Below, piece by piece: positions 1-7,782 of a stretch of 37,127 bases of DNA. The stretch is from Akkermansiaceae bacterium UBA1518. Its GTDB lineage: Bacteria; Verrucomicrobiota; Verrucomicrobiia; Verrucomicrobiales; Akkermansiaceae. The stretch covers positions 1 through 37,127 of the forward strand of contig DCQM01000078.1 of the NCBI GenBank assembly GCA_002323895.1. Reading direction: 5' to 3'. Under the pieces are notes generated by a model. The model saw only the letters and a list, made by a program, of their open reading frames with translations. It had not been told where the DNA came from and ran no database searches. Each line of letters starts with the position of its first letter. The stretch's first letter is position 1. A program made the position numbers and the translations under genes.

Positions 1-1368
1 AGGGTCGCGGTTCGCAGTCATGACATCGAGCATTTTGAGCTCATGCTGAAGCACTTGCGCATTAGTCTGGCCATCAACAAATTTCAATCCGGAACGCCCA
101 CCCCAAACATCATTCCCGTCGGTCGCGCGGTAACGGTTGTGCCAATGCCAGTTTTTATCAAGGACTGCTTCACGAAGCGGTTGCTGACTGGGAGAGGCCA
201 CGATTTCTTTCTTTAAGAGTGCCTTCGCCAACACCTCACCAATGAGACGGTTTCCATTTTCGTTCAAATGAATCCCATTGAGCGTCAGTGGTGATTTGGC
301 CGTTCCATAGAGCTGAATAGATGGGTGATAGAGATCGACGAAGGTAACGCCATTTTTATCAGCAGCCACGCGAGTTGCTTCGGTCATTGCAAGGAGTCGC
401 TTATTGTTGGCACGTCCTGTTGGGAGATTACGATCTCCGAGATTTTCATGACCTATCGGACTACAGAGAACGATGCGTGGAAAGCTCTCACCATTCGGCA
501 TAGCCTTACGAAATTCCGCGATCATTTTAGTAAGATTCTCCTCATGATCCTCAGGCTTGGTATCGAAGGATTCGTTATAGCCAAACATCGCGATGATAAC
601 GTCAGCACCAACTTGCTGGAGATACTGGGGCATGGGAGTAAATCCACGCGAACGCGGATATTTGTTCGGGCGATCTCCAGTGAGGCCCATATGTCGAAAT
701 TTAAGTTCCATCCCCGAGGTGACAGACTGGATTAAAGTCTCGGTCCAACCATCATGCTGCATTCGGTCGGCCAGACCATTACCAACGATGGCCACGGTGT
801 CGCCTTTCTGAAACTTGAAGGGAGCAGGATCTCGATGGCCGACTGGCACACTCACTGTTTTCGCAATTTTCCCATCGGCGCCGACGTAAGCCACATCGCC
901 ACCCTTTTTGAGATTAAAGACGACTGCTGTCTCGGGAGCTGTGACACTCGTGGTGTTGAAAACCTCCTTTTTTTTGGCATCCAGCAAGCTAAGTGTGAAC
1001 CCATCGAGACGCTTCCCAAGATCTCCTTCGTTTCGATTCCAAACCGAGATCGAATCAACCTTGGCGATTTTGCCAAGATCAAGCTCCCACCATGCATCCT
1101 TCTTCCCTTCAATCGTGTGAGTTTGACCACCAGAGCTGAAACCGGGATTCTTATTACCATCGATGGCACGCTCGGCACCAGCATTGTTCGAAGTTGAGGA
1201 TTGGCTGGCTTTTCCGGAGCGGGCGATGTTCTTACCACCAGCCATTACCTCAACTTCAGCGAGGGTCAGCGTGCGGCCTTTACCGGGAAGCTCAATCCGG
1301 ACAAAGCGAGCTTCCTTCTGAGCAGGAGCCAAGGAACATAGGGCGAGTATTGGAAGAAGAAACTTCAT
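1..1368 (-). CDS. PVC-type heme-binding protein, N-terminal part (discoidin + degenerate SGNH domains), cut by window edge
   Basis: The reading frame starts at the ATG complementary to 1366-1368 and is still open at base 1, giving 456 visible residues. A short signal peptide (about residues 1-16, ending LAPAQ) implies export. Residues about 20-155 look like an F5/8 type C (discoidin) sugar-binding domain, with the A-x-D-G-N and W-W-E-L-D-L-G signatures. Residues about 188-390 are an SGNH/GDSL-hydrolase fold. The last visible stretch (RYRATDGNDVWGGRS, then LDVMTANRDP) is typical of the large PVC-specific proteins that continue into a PQQ-like beta-propeller, HEAT repeats and a CxxCH cytochrome domain; that C-terminus lies outside the window and is inferred. 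The SGNH domain looks inactive: block I reads GNGLAD instead of GDS, and block V reads NGIH instead of DxxH, while block III keeps GYNES. The gene is 81 bp downstream of the FAH-family gene on the same strand. Confidence 0.8.
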   Translation of the reverse strand, partial: MKFLLPILALCSLAPAQKEARFVRIELPGKGRTLTLAEVEVMAGGKNIARSGKASQSSTSNNAGAERAIDGNKNPGFSSGGQTHTIEGKKDAWWELDLGKIAKVDSISVWNRNEGDLGKRLDGFTLSLLDAKKKEVFNTTSVTAPETAVVFNLKKGGDVAYVGADGKIAKTVSVPVGHRDPAPFKFQKGDTVAIVGNGLADRMQHDGWTETLIQSVTSGMELKFRHMGLTGDRPNKYPRSRGFTPMPQYLQQVGADVIIAMFGYNESFDTKPEDHEENLTKMIAEFRKAMPNGESFPRIVLCSPIGHENLGDRNLPTGRANNKRLLAMTEATRVAADKNGVTFVDLYHPSIQLYGTAKSPLTLNGIHLNENGNRLIGEVLAKALLKKEIVASPSQQPLREAVLDKNWHWHNRYRATDGNDVWGGRSGLKFVDGQTNAQVLQHELKMLDVMTANRDP

Positions 1369-1372
1369 AGAT

Positions 1373-1400
1373 CGGACTGCCACCTACGGCAGAAAGTCCG
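1373..1400 (-). other. Intercistronic hairpin just upstream of the heme-protein gene
   Basis: CGGACTGCC (1373-1381) can pair with GGC (1388-1390) and AGTCCG (1395-1400), giving nine base pairs with a 4-nt bulge and a 6-nt loop. It ends four bases before the start codon of the gene at 1368. It has no T-tract, so it is not a normal intrinsic terminator; it could affect translation or be an mRNA-processing site. No family was recognised. Confidence 0.35.
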
Positions 1401-1449
1401 AGCTTATTTCAGGAAAGAACTGAGAGCAATCTACAAAAGCGCCGACTCG

Positions 1450-2277
1450 TTAACCCACCACGTTCTCCAGAACCCCAAGACCTTCGATCTCAATCGCCAC
1501 CACATCTCCCTGAGTCAGTGTGAAATCCGATCCCGGCACAAGTCCTGTCCCCGTCATCAACATCGCCCCATTTGGAAAATCGAGCTCCCGATAAAGGAAC
1601 TCCACTAACTCCTCAAAACTCCGCTTCAGCTGCGTTAGATCCGTGGAATCATCGAAAACCACCTCACCCGCCCGCGTAATCGTAAGCTGAATCGAAGCAT
1701 CATACTTCAAAGCGTCAGGCCCCAGCAACAAACTCGGCCCAATCGCACAACTTCCTCGGTAAACCTTGGCTTGAGGTAAATACAGCGGGTTTTCCCCCTC
1801 AATTGAGCGGGAACTCACATCATTCCCTACCGTAAATCCAAAGATTTCTCCCCCCGAATTGATTGCCAACGTCAATTCCGGCTCCGGCACATCCCAAGAA
1901 GAATCATCTCTAACCCGGATTTCCCCACCCGCACCAATAGCCCGATAACCCATCGCCTTGAAAAACAACTCAGGTCGCTCTGCATCATAGACCATATCGT
2001 AAAAAACATCACCACCAGCCTTCTCTGATTCCTCCATTCTAGCCGATTTCGATCGCAAATAGGTGACCCCGGCCGCCCAGATCTCCGTGAGATCGGGGAC
2101 CGGCGGCAAAATCCTCCCATTTACTTCCACCGGATTAGCGGTCTTCACACCTTCTAGGATGCCCTGGACTTCCCCCGCCTTTGACTGAAAGAGTCGCCCA
2201 AGAAGTTCGCTTTCAACCGCGTGGCACTTGCCATCCTTTTCCAGTAAGGTCCCACTTTCAAGACAGTGTAATCTCAT
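1450..2277 (-). CDS. Fumarylacetoacetate hydrolase-family protein, 2-keto-3-deoxy-arabinonate dehydratase-like
   Basis: From the ATG at 2277 this encodes 275 residues of an FAH-superfamily enzyme. The metal-binding triad is visible as E132 and E134 (in PEPEL) and D153 (in GNDVSSR). The spacing of 2 and 19 residues is the same as in archaeal KdaD (2-keto-3-deoxy-D-arabinonate dehydratase), and the PLYLPQAKVYRGSCAIGP segment also resembles that subfamily. A role in sugar-acid breakdown is therefore likely, but the substrate cannot be read from sequence. The frame is open upstream to a TTG at 2331 and an ATG at 2307. I prefer 2277 because MRLHCLESG aligns with the usual family N-terminus; no start has a convincing Shine-Dalgarno. 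The gene is divergent from mutS and lies upstream of the heme-binding protein gene, so the two may be co-transcribed. Confidence 0.8.
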   Translation of the reverse strand: MRLHCLESGTLLEKDGKCHAVESELLGRLFQSKAGEVQGILEGVKTANPVEVNGRILPPVPDLTEIWAAGVTYLRSKSARMEESEKAGGDVFYDMVYDAERPELFFKAMGYRAIGAGGEIRVRDDSSWDVPEPELTLAINSGGEIFGFTVGNDVSSRSIEGENPLYLPQAKVYRGSCAIGPSLLLGPDALKYDASIQLTITRAGEVVFDDSTDLTQLKRSFEELVEFLYRELDFPNGAMLMTGTGLVPGSDFTLTQGDVVAIEIEGLGVLENVVG

Positions 2278-2437
2278 ACCAGAAGCCTGACTGCCATTCC
2301 TCGTCATCGAAAGCCGAAAGTCACCTGACAAGATCTCTTTTCATGTCCGCAGCTTTTCATGTAGTAATACGAGCTCGACGAAAAGGAGCTTTTCTTGATT
2401 CCCCCCGCCGGCTTGGCTCTCTTAAATAGGCTAAGCG

Positions 2438-4930
2438 ATGGCAGGAGAGAAAAAGCTTACCCCGATGATGGCTCAGTATATGGCCATGCGCCGGTCCCTG
2501 CCCGATGATATCCTTCTCCTCTATCGCCTCGGCGACTTCTACGAAATGTTTTTTGAGGATGCCAAAGCAGCGGCGGGAATTCTCAATGTCGCACTCACCA
2601 AGCGAAATGATATCCCCATGTGTGGAGTCCCGCACCACGCGGCGCAAGGTTACATTGCAAAGCTCATCAAAGCCAACAAGCGAGTCGCTATTGCCGAGCA
2701 AACCACCGAGCCTCAACCGGGAAAAATTGTGGAACGCGAGATCGCGCAAATCATCTCGGCCTCTACCGTTGATGACCTTTCTCTTCTCGATGATACCCGC
2801 CACAACTACCTCGCTGCTGTTTTCCTTGGTGGCACCGCCAAGAAACCTTGCTTTGGGCTTGCCTGCGCCGATCACACCACCGGAGAATTTACAGTCTCTG
2901 AATTCGCTGACCAACAACAACTCGAAGACGAACTGACACGCCTGTCACCTTCCGAACTTCTCATTCCGGAAGACCAAGCCAAAGAGCTTGGCGGGCTCCC
3001 GAATTCCCTTCCTTATGATTCTTATGCCTTCTTGTCAGATCAAGCTCTGAACACTCTCAAGGATCAGTTCAAAGTCCAATCGCTCGATGGCTTTGGCTGC
3101 TCAGGAATGACCGCCGCTCTATCCGCCGCCGGGGGAGCTTTACATTACCTCACATACCAGCTGCGGCGAAATTGCAATCACCTGAAAGCACTCTCAGTGC
3201 GGAATGTCGCCGACTTCGTCCTCATCGACTCAGCTTCACAACTCAACCTCGACCTTGTCGACTCCCGCTCTGGAAAGCAGCATACCTTACTCGGGGTTCT
3301 CGACCGAACCTCAACCCCCATGGGAGCTCGTAAGCTTCGCGACTGGATCCTTCACCCGCTTCGCAACCTCTCCGAACTTACGGCCCGTCTTGACCTAGTC
3401 GATTCCCTCCTCGCCGAACCATACCTCCTCACCAAGCTTCGGGATTCTCTTAAGCAAATCCGTGACATCGAGCGCACCACTGGGCGACTCTCCCAAGGAT
3501 CAGGTAATGCTCGCGATCTCAAATCCCTCCAGGTCTCGCTCGAGCGAATCCCCGACCTCAAGGCCGACCTTGCCTCTCTTCCCTCTGCAGATTCAGATCT
3601 CAAATCTCAAATCTCAGATCTCATCCAAGAATTTCCAGACCTCGTGAAGACTCTGCAGGATGCCCTTGTCGATGAGCCGCCGGCCCAACTCCGAGACGGG
3701 GGAATCATTCGTGACGGCTATTCCGAAGCCCTCGACGAGCTCCGAGATGCCTCCCGCTCCGGCAAACAATGGATTGCTGAAATGCAGGCTTCTGAACGTT
3801 CACGCACTGGCATCGACACTCTTAAAATTAAATTCAACAACGTCTTCGGCTACTTTATTGAAATCACCAAAGCGAAAGCCGATCAGGCTCCCAACGACTA
3901 CCAACGGAAGCAAACGATGGCTAACGCCGAGCGCTTCATCACCCCCGAACTTAAAGAAGTAGAAGGTAAAGTTCTTGGTGCTGACGACCGGGCAAAATCG
4001 TTGGAGTATGATGAGTTTATCAAACTCCGTGCCGGAGTCACTGATCATCTCGTCCCCCTTCAAAACACTGCCGACGCTCTAGCGACACTCGATGTCCTTA
4101 TTTCTTTTGCCGAGACCGCTCAACTCTACCAACACACCCGCCCAGTTCTTGACGAATCACGTCATCTACAGATCGTCGATGGTCGCCATCCAGTTCTCGA
4201 GCAAACCCTCGTCGAAGAAAAGTTTGTTCCCAATGACACCCTCATTGATCCCAAGGAAAGCCTTCTCCAAATTCTCACCGGCCCCAACATGGCCGGAAAA
4301 TCGACTTATATTCGCCAAATCGCCCTCATCACCCTTATGGCTCAAATCGGTGCGTATGTTCCCGCCGAACACGCCCACATCGGTCTAACCGATCGCATCT
4401 TCTGCCGGGTCGGCGCTTCTGATGATCTCGCTAAAGGTCAGTCAACTTTTATGGTCGAGATGAATGAAACCTCACTCATCGTCAACAACGCTACCAAACA
4501 CTCTCTTGTCATCCTGGATGAAATCGGGCGGGGAACCGCTACCTTCGATGGCCTCTCAATCGCTTGGTCGGTTGCCGAGCACCTTCATGACGAGGTGTGC
4601 TGTCGCACTTTATTCGCCACTCACTACCATGAGCTCTGCGCTCTTTCTGACTCTAAGTGCGCCGTAGCCAACTTCAATGTCGCGGTTCGCGAATGGAATG
4701 ATGACATCATTTTTCTTCGCAAGATCCTCCCGGGGCAAGCCGATAAAAGCTACGGAATCCAGGTCGCCCGTCTAGCCGGTCTACCAAAAAATATTCTCGA
4801 TCGAGCCAAAGAAATTCTCAGCCACCTTGAGATGAGTTCTGCCAAACCCACCGAAGAGAAAAAGAATGCACCCAAAGCCAAGAAAGCTCTTCCTGAGGCC
4901 AACTCACCTCAAATGAATCTCTTCGATTGA
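2438..4930 (+). CDS. mutS: DNA mismatch repair protein MutS
   Basis: This 830-residue protein is close to the usual bacterial MutS length. The N-terminal mismatch-recognition F-x-E motif is F34-Y35-E36 in GDFYEMF. The connector, lever and clamp segments follow, then the ABC-type ATPase: Walker A GPNMAGKST near residues 614-622, signature region STFMVEMNE, Walker B LVILDEIGRGT, and the FATHYHEL switch. MutS dimers bind mispaired bases and recruit MutL in the cytoplasm. The start ATG at 2438 agrees with the conserved N-terminus (LTPMMAQY). The odd feature is a 7-bp tandem repeat at 3593-3620 (codons about 386-395), which encodes an SDLKSQISDL stretch in the lever region. The C-terminal tail is Lys- and Ala-rich before the final QMNLFD. 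No mutL is next to it, and the gene is convergent with the sulfatase gene downstream. Confidence 0.97.
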   Translation: MAGEKKLTPMMAQYMAMRRSLPDDILLLYRLGDFYEMFFEDAKAAAGILNVALTKRNDIPMCGVPHHAAQGYIAKLIKANKRVAIAEQTTEPQPGKIVEREIAQIISASTVDDLSLLDDTRHNYLAAVFLGGTAKKPCFGLACADHTTGEFTVSEFADQQQLEDELTRLSPSELLIPEDQAKELGGLPNSLPYDSYAFLSDQALNTLKDQFKVQSLDGFGCSGMTAALSAAGGALHYLTYQLRRNCNHLKALSVRNVADFVLIDSASQLNLDLVDSRSGKQHTLLGVLDRTSTPMGARKLRDWILHPLRNLSELTARLDLVDSLLAEPYLLTKLRDSLKQIRDIERTTGRLSQGSGNARDLKSLQVSLERIPDLKADLASLPSADSDLKSQISDLIQEFPDLVKTLQDALVDEPPAQLRDGGIIRDGYSEALDELRDASRSGKQWIAEMQASERSRTGIDTLKIKFNNVFGYFIEITKAKADQAPNDYQRKQTMANAERFITPELKEVEGKVLGADDRAKSLEYDEFIKLRAGVTDHLVPLQNTADALATLDVLISFAETAQLYQHTRPVLDESRHLQIVDGRHPVLEQTLVEEKFVPNDTLIDPKESLLQILTGPNMAGKSTYIRQIALITLMAQIGAYVPAEHAHIGLTDRIFCRVGASDDLAKGQSTFMVEMNETSLIVNNATKHSLVILDEIGRGTATFDGLSIAWSVAEHLHDEVCCRTLFATHYHELCALSDSKCAVANFNVAVREWNDDIIFLRKILPGQADKSYGIQVARLAGLPKNILDRAKEILSHLEMSSAKPTEEKKNAPKAKKALPEANSPQMNLFD
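3593..3620 (+). repeat. Four-copy heptanucleotide repeat TCARATC inside mutS
   Basis: Four head-to-tail 7-mers are visible: TCAGATC, TCAAATC, TCAAATC, TCAGATC. The run stays in frame in the present allele, but the unit is not a multiple of three, so loss or gain of one unit would frameshift mutS near codon 390. Similar TCARATY repeats occur in other bacterial genomes, as I recall, where they insert ISNLKSQISNL-type peptides into proteins. Confidence 0.9.
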
Positions 4931-4931
4931 T

Positions 4932-5042
4932 CGCTTAATTCTCGAAAACTGAGAGAACCTAGCAAACAAGCTCCTTTGATCCGGATGCCCAAGCGAACTA
5001 GGAATCACAACGATCTTCTTTAAGATTCGGGCGAATTAAGCG
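4932..5042. repeat. 10-bp inverted repeat spanning the mutS-sulfatase intergenic region
   Basis: CGCTTAATTC (4932-4941) is matched by its exact reverse complement GAATTAAGCG (5033-5042), 91 bases apart. A smaller nested pair, CCTAG and CTAGG, lies inside. The arms nearly frame the gap between two convergent genes. No T-tract is present and no known element was recognised; it could be a folded 3' region or chance. Confidence 0.3.
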
Positions 5043-5078
5043 GCCTCAAAATCATCAGTTACAATACCAGTGCTTTTT

Positions 5079-6398
5079 CTATTGAGACACTGGCGAATCG
5101 ACCGTAACGTCTTTTACCCATTGCTCACCAAGTAAGCTTAGTCTGCCCACTATTTCAGGATGCTTTGTGGAAAGATTGTTCACCTCATTTCGGTCCTTCG
5201 CTAAATTGAAAAGGAGAGCTTGTTTCTTTTTTTTCCCAACTGTCACCACCAACTTCCAATCGCCATCTCTAACTGCCAAGCTGCCACCGTGCTTCCAAAA
5301 AAGCGGCTTCCGGGTGATGGTCGCTCCTTTCAGAGCTTTTATCACATCAATCCCGTCCAACTTTCGCTTAGGCTCGATCTCCCCCCCTCCCATCGAAACA
5401 AAAGTAGGGAGTAAATCCATCGTCAAAATCGGGGTCTGGCAGACCTCTCCTTTTGGCAATCGACCAGGCCAGTTGAAGATCCCTGGAACCCGGTGCCCAC
5501 CCTCAAAGACCTGCCCTTTTCTTCCACGTAATCCGCCGGAGGAACCATCCGGCGCTGGCCCATTATCAGAGCAGAATACGATCAAAGTGTTCTTTCTTAA
5601 ATCAAGCTTTTCAAGCTTCGATACAATACGGCCCACTCCTTCATCCATAATTTCCACCATTTTAGAATAAACAGCTTTCCGGTCCACCTTCTGTTTAGGC
5701 TGATCACGATTACCTTTCCCAATCACCCGGAAGCCAGGACTTTCCCGATCCTGCAACGGGTAGTGGGGCGCGCCGTGATGCAAAACGAGGAAAAAAGGCT
5801 TCTCCTTTTTTCGATCGATAAAAGAGAGAGCATCTTCCGTAATCAGATCGGTAATATAACCAGGTTCATCTGCCTTTTTGTCTTGCTTCCACCAATCAAA
5901 ATACCCTTCTTGATCGATGTGGCGATGGTAGTCAACATTACCCGACACGAAGCCTTCAAATTCATCAAAGCCTTGATGAATGGGATTAAACTTCGCCGGA
6001 TATCCTAGATGCCATTTCCCAAACAAAGCTGTTGCATAACCGAACTCCTTCATGGCCTCCCCCAGCGTCCATTCCTTGAGGGGCAACCCCGTATTTCGAT
6101 GAGACTTTGCCGTAATAACCCCGCCTACGCCACTCCGCTGCTGATAACGTCCTGTCATCAAAGCCGCCCGAGTTGGAGAACAGACTGCTCCGTTTGAGTG
6201 AAAATCAAGACACTTCACTCCTGTCGAAGCAAGCTTATCAAGATGTGGAGTCTTGGTCGTTTTGCTCCCATAACACGACAAGCCGCCGTAGCCGAGATCA
6301 TCGGCCATAATGAAAATGATATTCGGTTTCTCTGTCTCAGCAAAAGCGACCCAAGGTAAAAGGGTCCAAGATCCAATGCGTGTTCTAAGTCTCATCAT
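5079..6398 (-). CDS. Secreted sulfatase, formylglycine-dependent (family S1)
   Basis: The 439-residue product starts with a signal-like segment (LLPWVAFAETE) and then enters the sulfatase fold with PNIIFIMADDLGYG, whose paired Asp residues bind the metal. The formylglycine motif C-x-P-x-R is CSPTR with Cys73. GKWHLG and CSDNGPAPDG supply further active-site residues. It should hydrolyse sulfate esters in the periplasm or outside the cell after an FGly-generating enzyme, not seen here, converts Cys73. The substrate cannot be read; sulfated polysaccharide is the usual target in this phylum. The start ATG at 6398 lies one base after the stop of the upstream sulfatase, so the two are very probably translationally coupled. 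Metal-site residue 39 is Gly (LGYGG) where many relatives have Asp. Confidence 0.93.
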   Translation of the reverse strand: MMRLRTRIGSWTLLPWVAFAETEKPNIIFIMADDLGYGGLSCYGSKTTKTPHLDKLASTGVKCLDFHSNGAVCSPTRAALMTGRYQQRSGVGGVITAKSHRNTGLPLKEWTLGEAMKEFGYATALFGKWHLGYPAKFNPIHQGFDEFEGFVSGNVDYHRHIDQEGYFDWWKQDKKADEPGYITDLITEDALSFIDRKKEKPFFLVLHHGAPHYPLQDRESPGFRVIGKGNRDQPKQKVDRKAVYSKMVEIMDEGVGRIVSKLEKLDLRKNTLIVFCSDNGPAPDGSSGGLRGRKGQVFEGGHRVPGIFNWPGRLPKGEVCQTPILTMDLLPTFVSMGGGEIEPKRKLDGIDVIKALKGATITRKPLFWKHGGSLAVRDGDWKLVVTVGKKKKQALLFNLAKDRNEVNNLSTKHPEIVGRLSLLGEQWVKDVTVDSPVSQ

Positions 6399-6399
6399 C

Positions 6400-7755
6400 C
6401 TATTTCTTTTTTGAATTTTTTCTGAGAGCTCCAGGTCCCCATCGCGGCTCCTCCAGTTGCTTCTCCCAAGAATTGAGCTTTCTCAACATCGTTTCAAGCA
6501 CCTCACCATTTTCATTCGACAGATCTTTAGACTCGCCGATATCCTTGCTCAAATCAAAGAGCGCGGGTTTATCTCCAGACTTGCGATCATGAATAACTTT
6601 CCATTTTCCTTCCCTCATAGCCCGAGGACCACCAATCCCACCCTGCCTCCAAAATAATGGCCTAGGCACTTCCCCCACCGCCGTCGTCTTTAGGTTCCTA
6701 CCAAGTAATGCCAAAAAACTTCTCCCATCAAGATTCCAATCCAAAGACACCTCTCCACCCGCTGCCTCAATCAAGGTCGGCAGAAGATCAAGCGCGATCA
6801 CCGGCTGATCAATGACACTTCCAGCTGATATTTCACCCTTCCATCTCATCACCCAAGGAACCCTCACACCACCTTCCCACAAAGTCCCTTTCTTCCCCTG
6901 AAGTGGGGAATTATTAGCACCATTTGCAGTCTGCCCACCGTTATCATTGGTAAATAAGACAATCGTATTCTCATCCAAACCTTCTGTCTTTAAGCAATCC
7001 AACACCTTCCCTACATTGTCATCAAGACTCACCACCAACCCGGCATAGCTAGCTCTCCTCTTCTGGTCAATATGAGCCACTCTCTTCACATCTTCTGGCT
7101 TGGGCTGAAGAGGCCCGTGAGGTGAAGTGAAAGAGACGAAAAGAAAAAACGGCGCTTCTTTATTCTCACGGATGAAGCGACAAGCGGCATCACCAAAACG
7201 ATCAGTCACGTAGCCATCTTCTTTAGTAATCCTGCCATTCTCTTGAATCACTCGGTGGGCACTAGGTTTCGGTATTTCATAATAAGGTCGTGAACCTTGC
7301 AGAAGACCATAAAACCAATCAAACCCGCGTTTATTGGGGTGATACTCTTCGGGATATCCAAGATGCCACTTACCAACTAACCCCGTAGTATAGCCCAAGG
7401 ATTTGAGGTAGTTGACTCCAAATTTCTCCTCCAAATCCAAGCCGCTTTGAAAGCCAGGAGGAAGATTATTATCATAACCAAACCTCTGTTGATAACGCCC
7501 GGTCATTAAACCTGCGCGGGAGGGCGAGCACACCGAACCCGCCATGTAAGCATTTGTAAACCTCGCACCTTCCTTTGCAATACGATCGATATTAGGCGTT
7601 AGTTTCTTCATATCCGCCGCGCAATTTGGCTGAAAACCAAAGTCAGCATATCCCGCATCATCAGAGTAGAGGATAATAACGTTTGGCTGCGCCGATCCCA
7701 CGGATGAGACCACAAGAAAAGCACTCAGAATTCTAAAAACCATTTCCACGATCAT
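6400..7755 (-). CDS. Secreted sulfatase, formylglycine-dependent (family S1)
   Basis: This 451-residue protein has a hydrophobic signal peptide (about residues 5-22, ending VGSAQ), then QPNVIILYSDDAGYADFG for metal binding. The FGly motif is CSPSR with Cys76. GKWHLGY, FTNDNGG and a basic C-terminus (KNSKKK) follow. Family knowledge says it removes sulfate esters outside the cytoplasm; the substrate is unknown. It differs enough from its neighbour (CSPSR against CSPTR, different metal loop) to suggest a different substrate position rather than recent duplication. It begins 27 bp after the murC-murB stop, on the same strand. An alternative start is Met5 (7743), which has GTGGA just upstream and would give a more usual signal peptide. 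Confidence 0.93.
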   Translation of the reverse strand: MIVEMVFRILSAFLVVSSVGSAQPNVIILYSDDAGYADFGFQPNCAADMKKLTPNIDRIAKEGARFTNAYMAGSVCSPSRAGLMTGRYQQRFGYDNNLPPGFQSGLDLEEKFGVNYLKSLGYTTGLVGKWHLGYPEEYHPNKRGFDWFYGLLQGSRPYYEIPKPSAHRVIQENGRITKEDGYVTDRFGDAACRFIRENKEAPFFLFVSFTSPHGPLQPKPEDVKRVAHIDQKRRASYAGLVVSLDDNVGKVLDCLKTEGLDENTIVLFTNDNGGQTANGANNSPLQGKKGTLWEGGVRVPWVMRWKGEISAGSVIDQPVIALDLLPTLIEAAGGEVSLDWNLDGRSFLALLGRNLKTTAVGEVPRPLFWRQGGIGGPRAMREGKWKVIHDRKSGDKPALFDLSKDIGESKDLSNENGEVLETMLRKLNSWEKQLEEPRWGPGALRKNSKKK

Positions 7756-7782
7756 GACAACGAATCTGTTTGCGAAAATCCC

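Noticed and set aside
852..1238. Alternative minus-strand frame of 128 codons
   Set aside because: It overlaps the heme-binding protein gene in another frame, and its translation has no recognisable domain.
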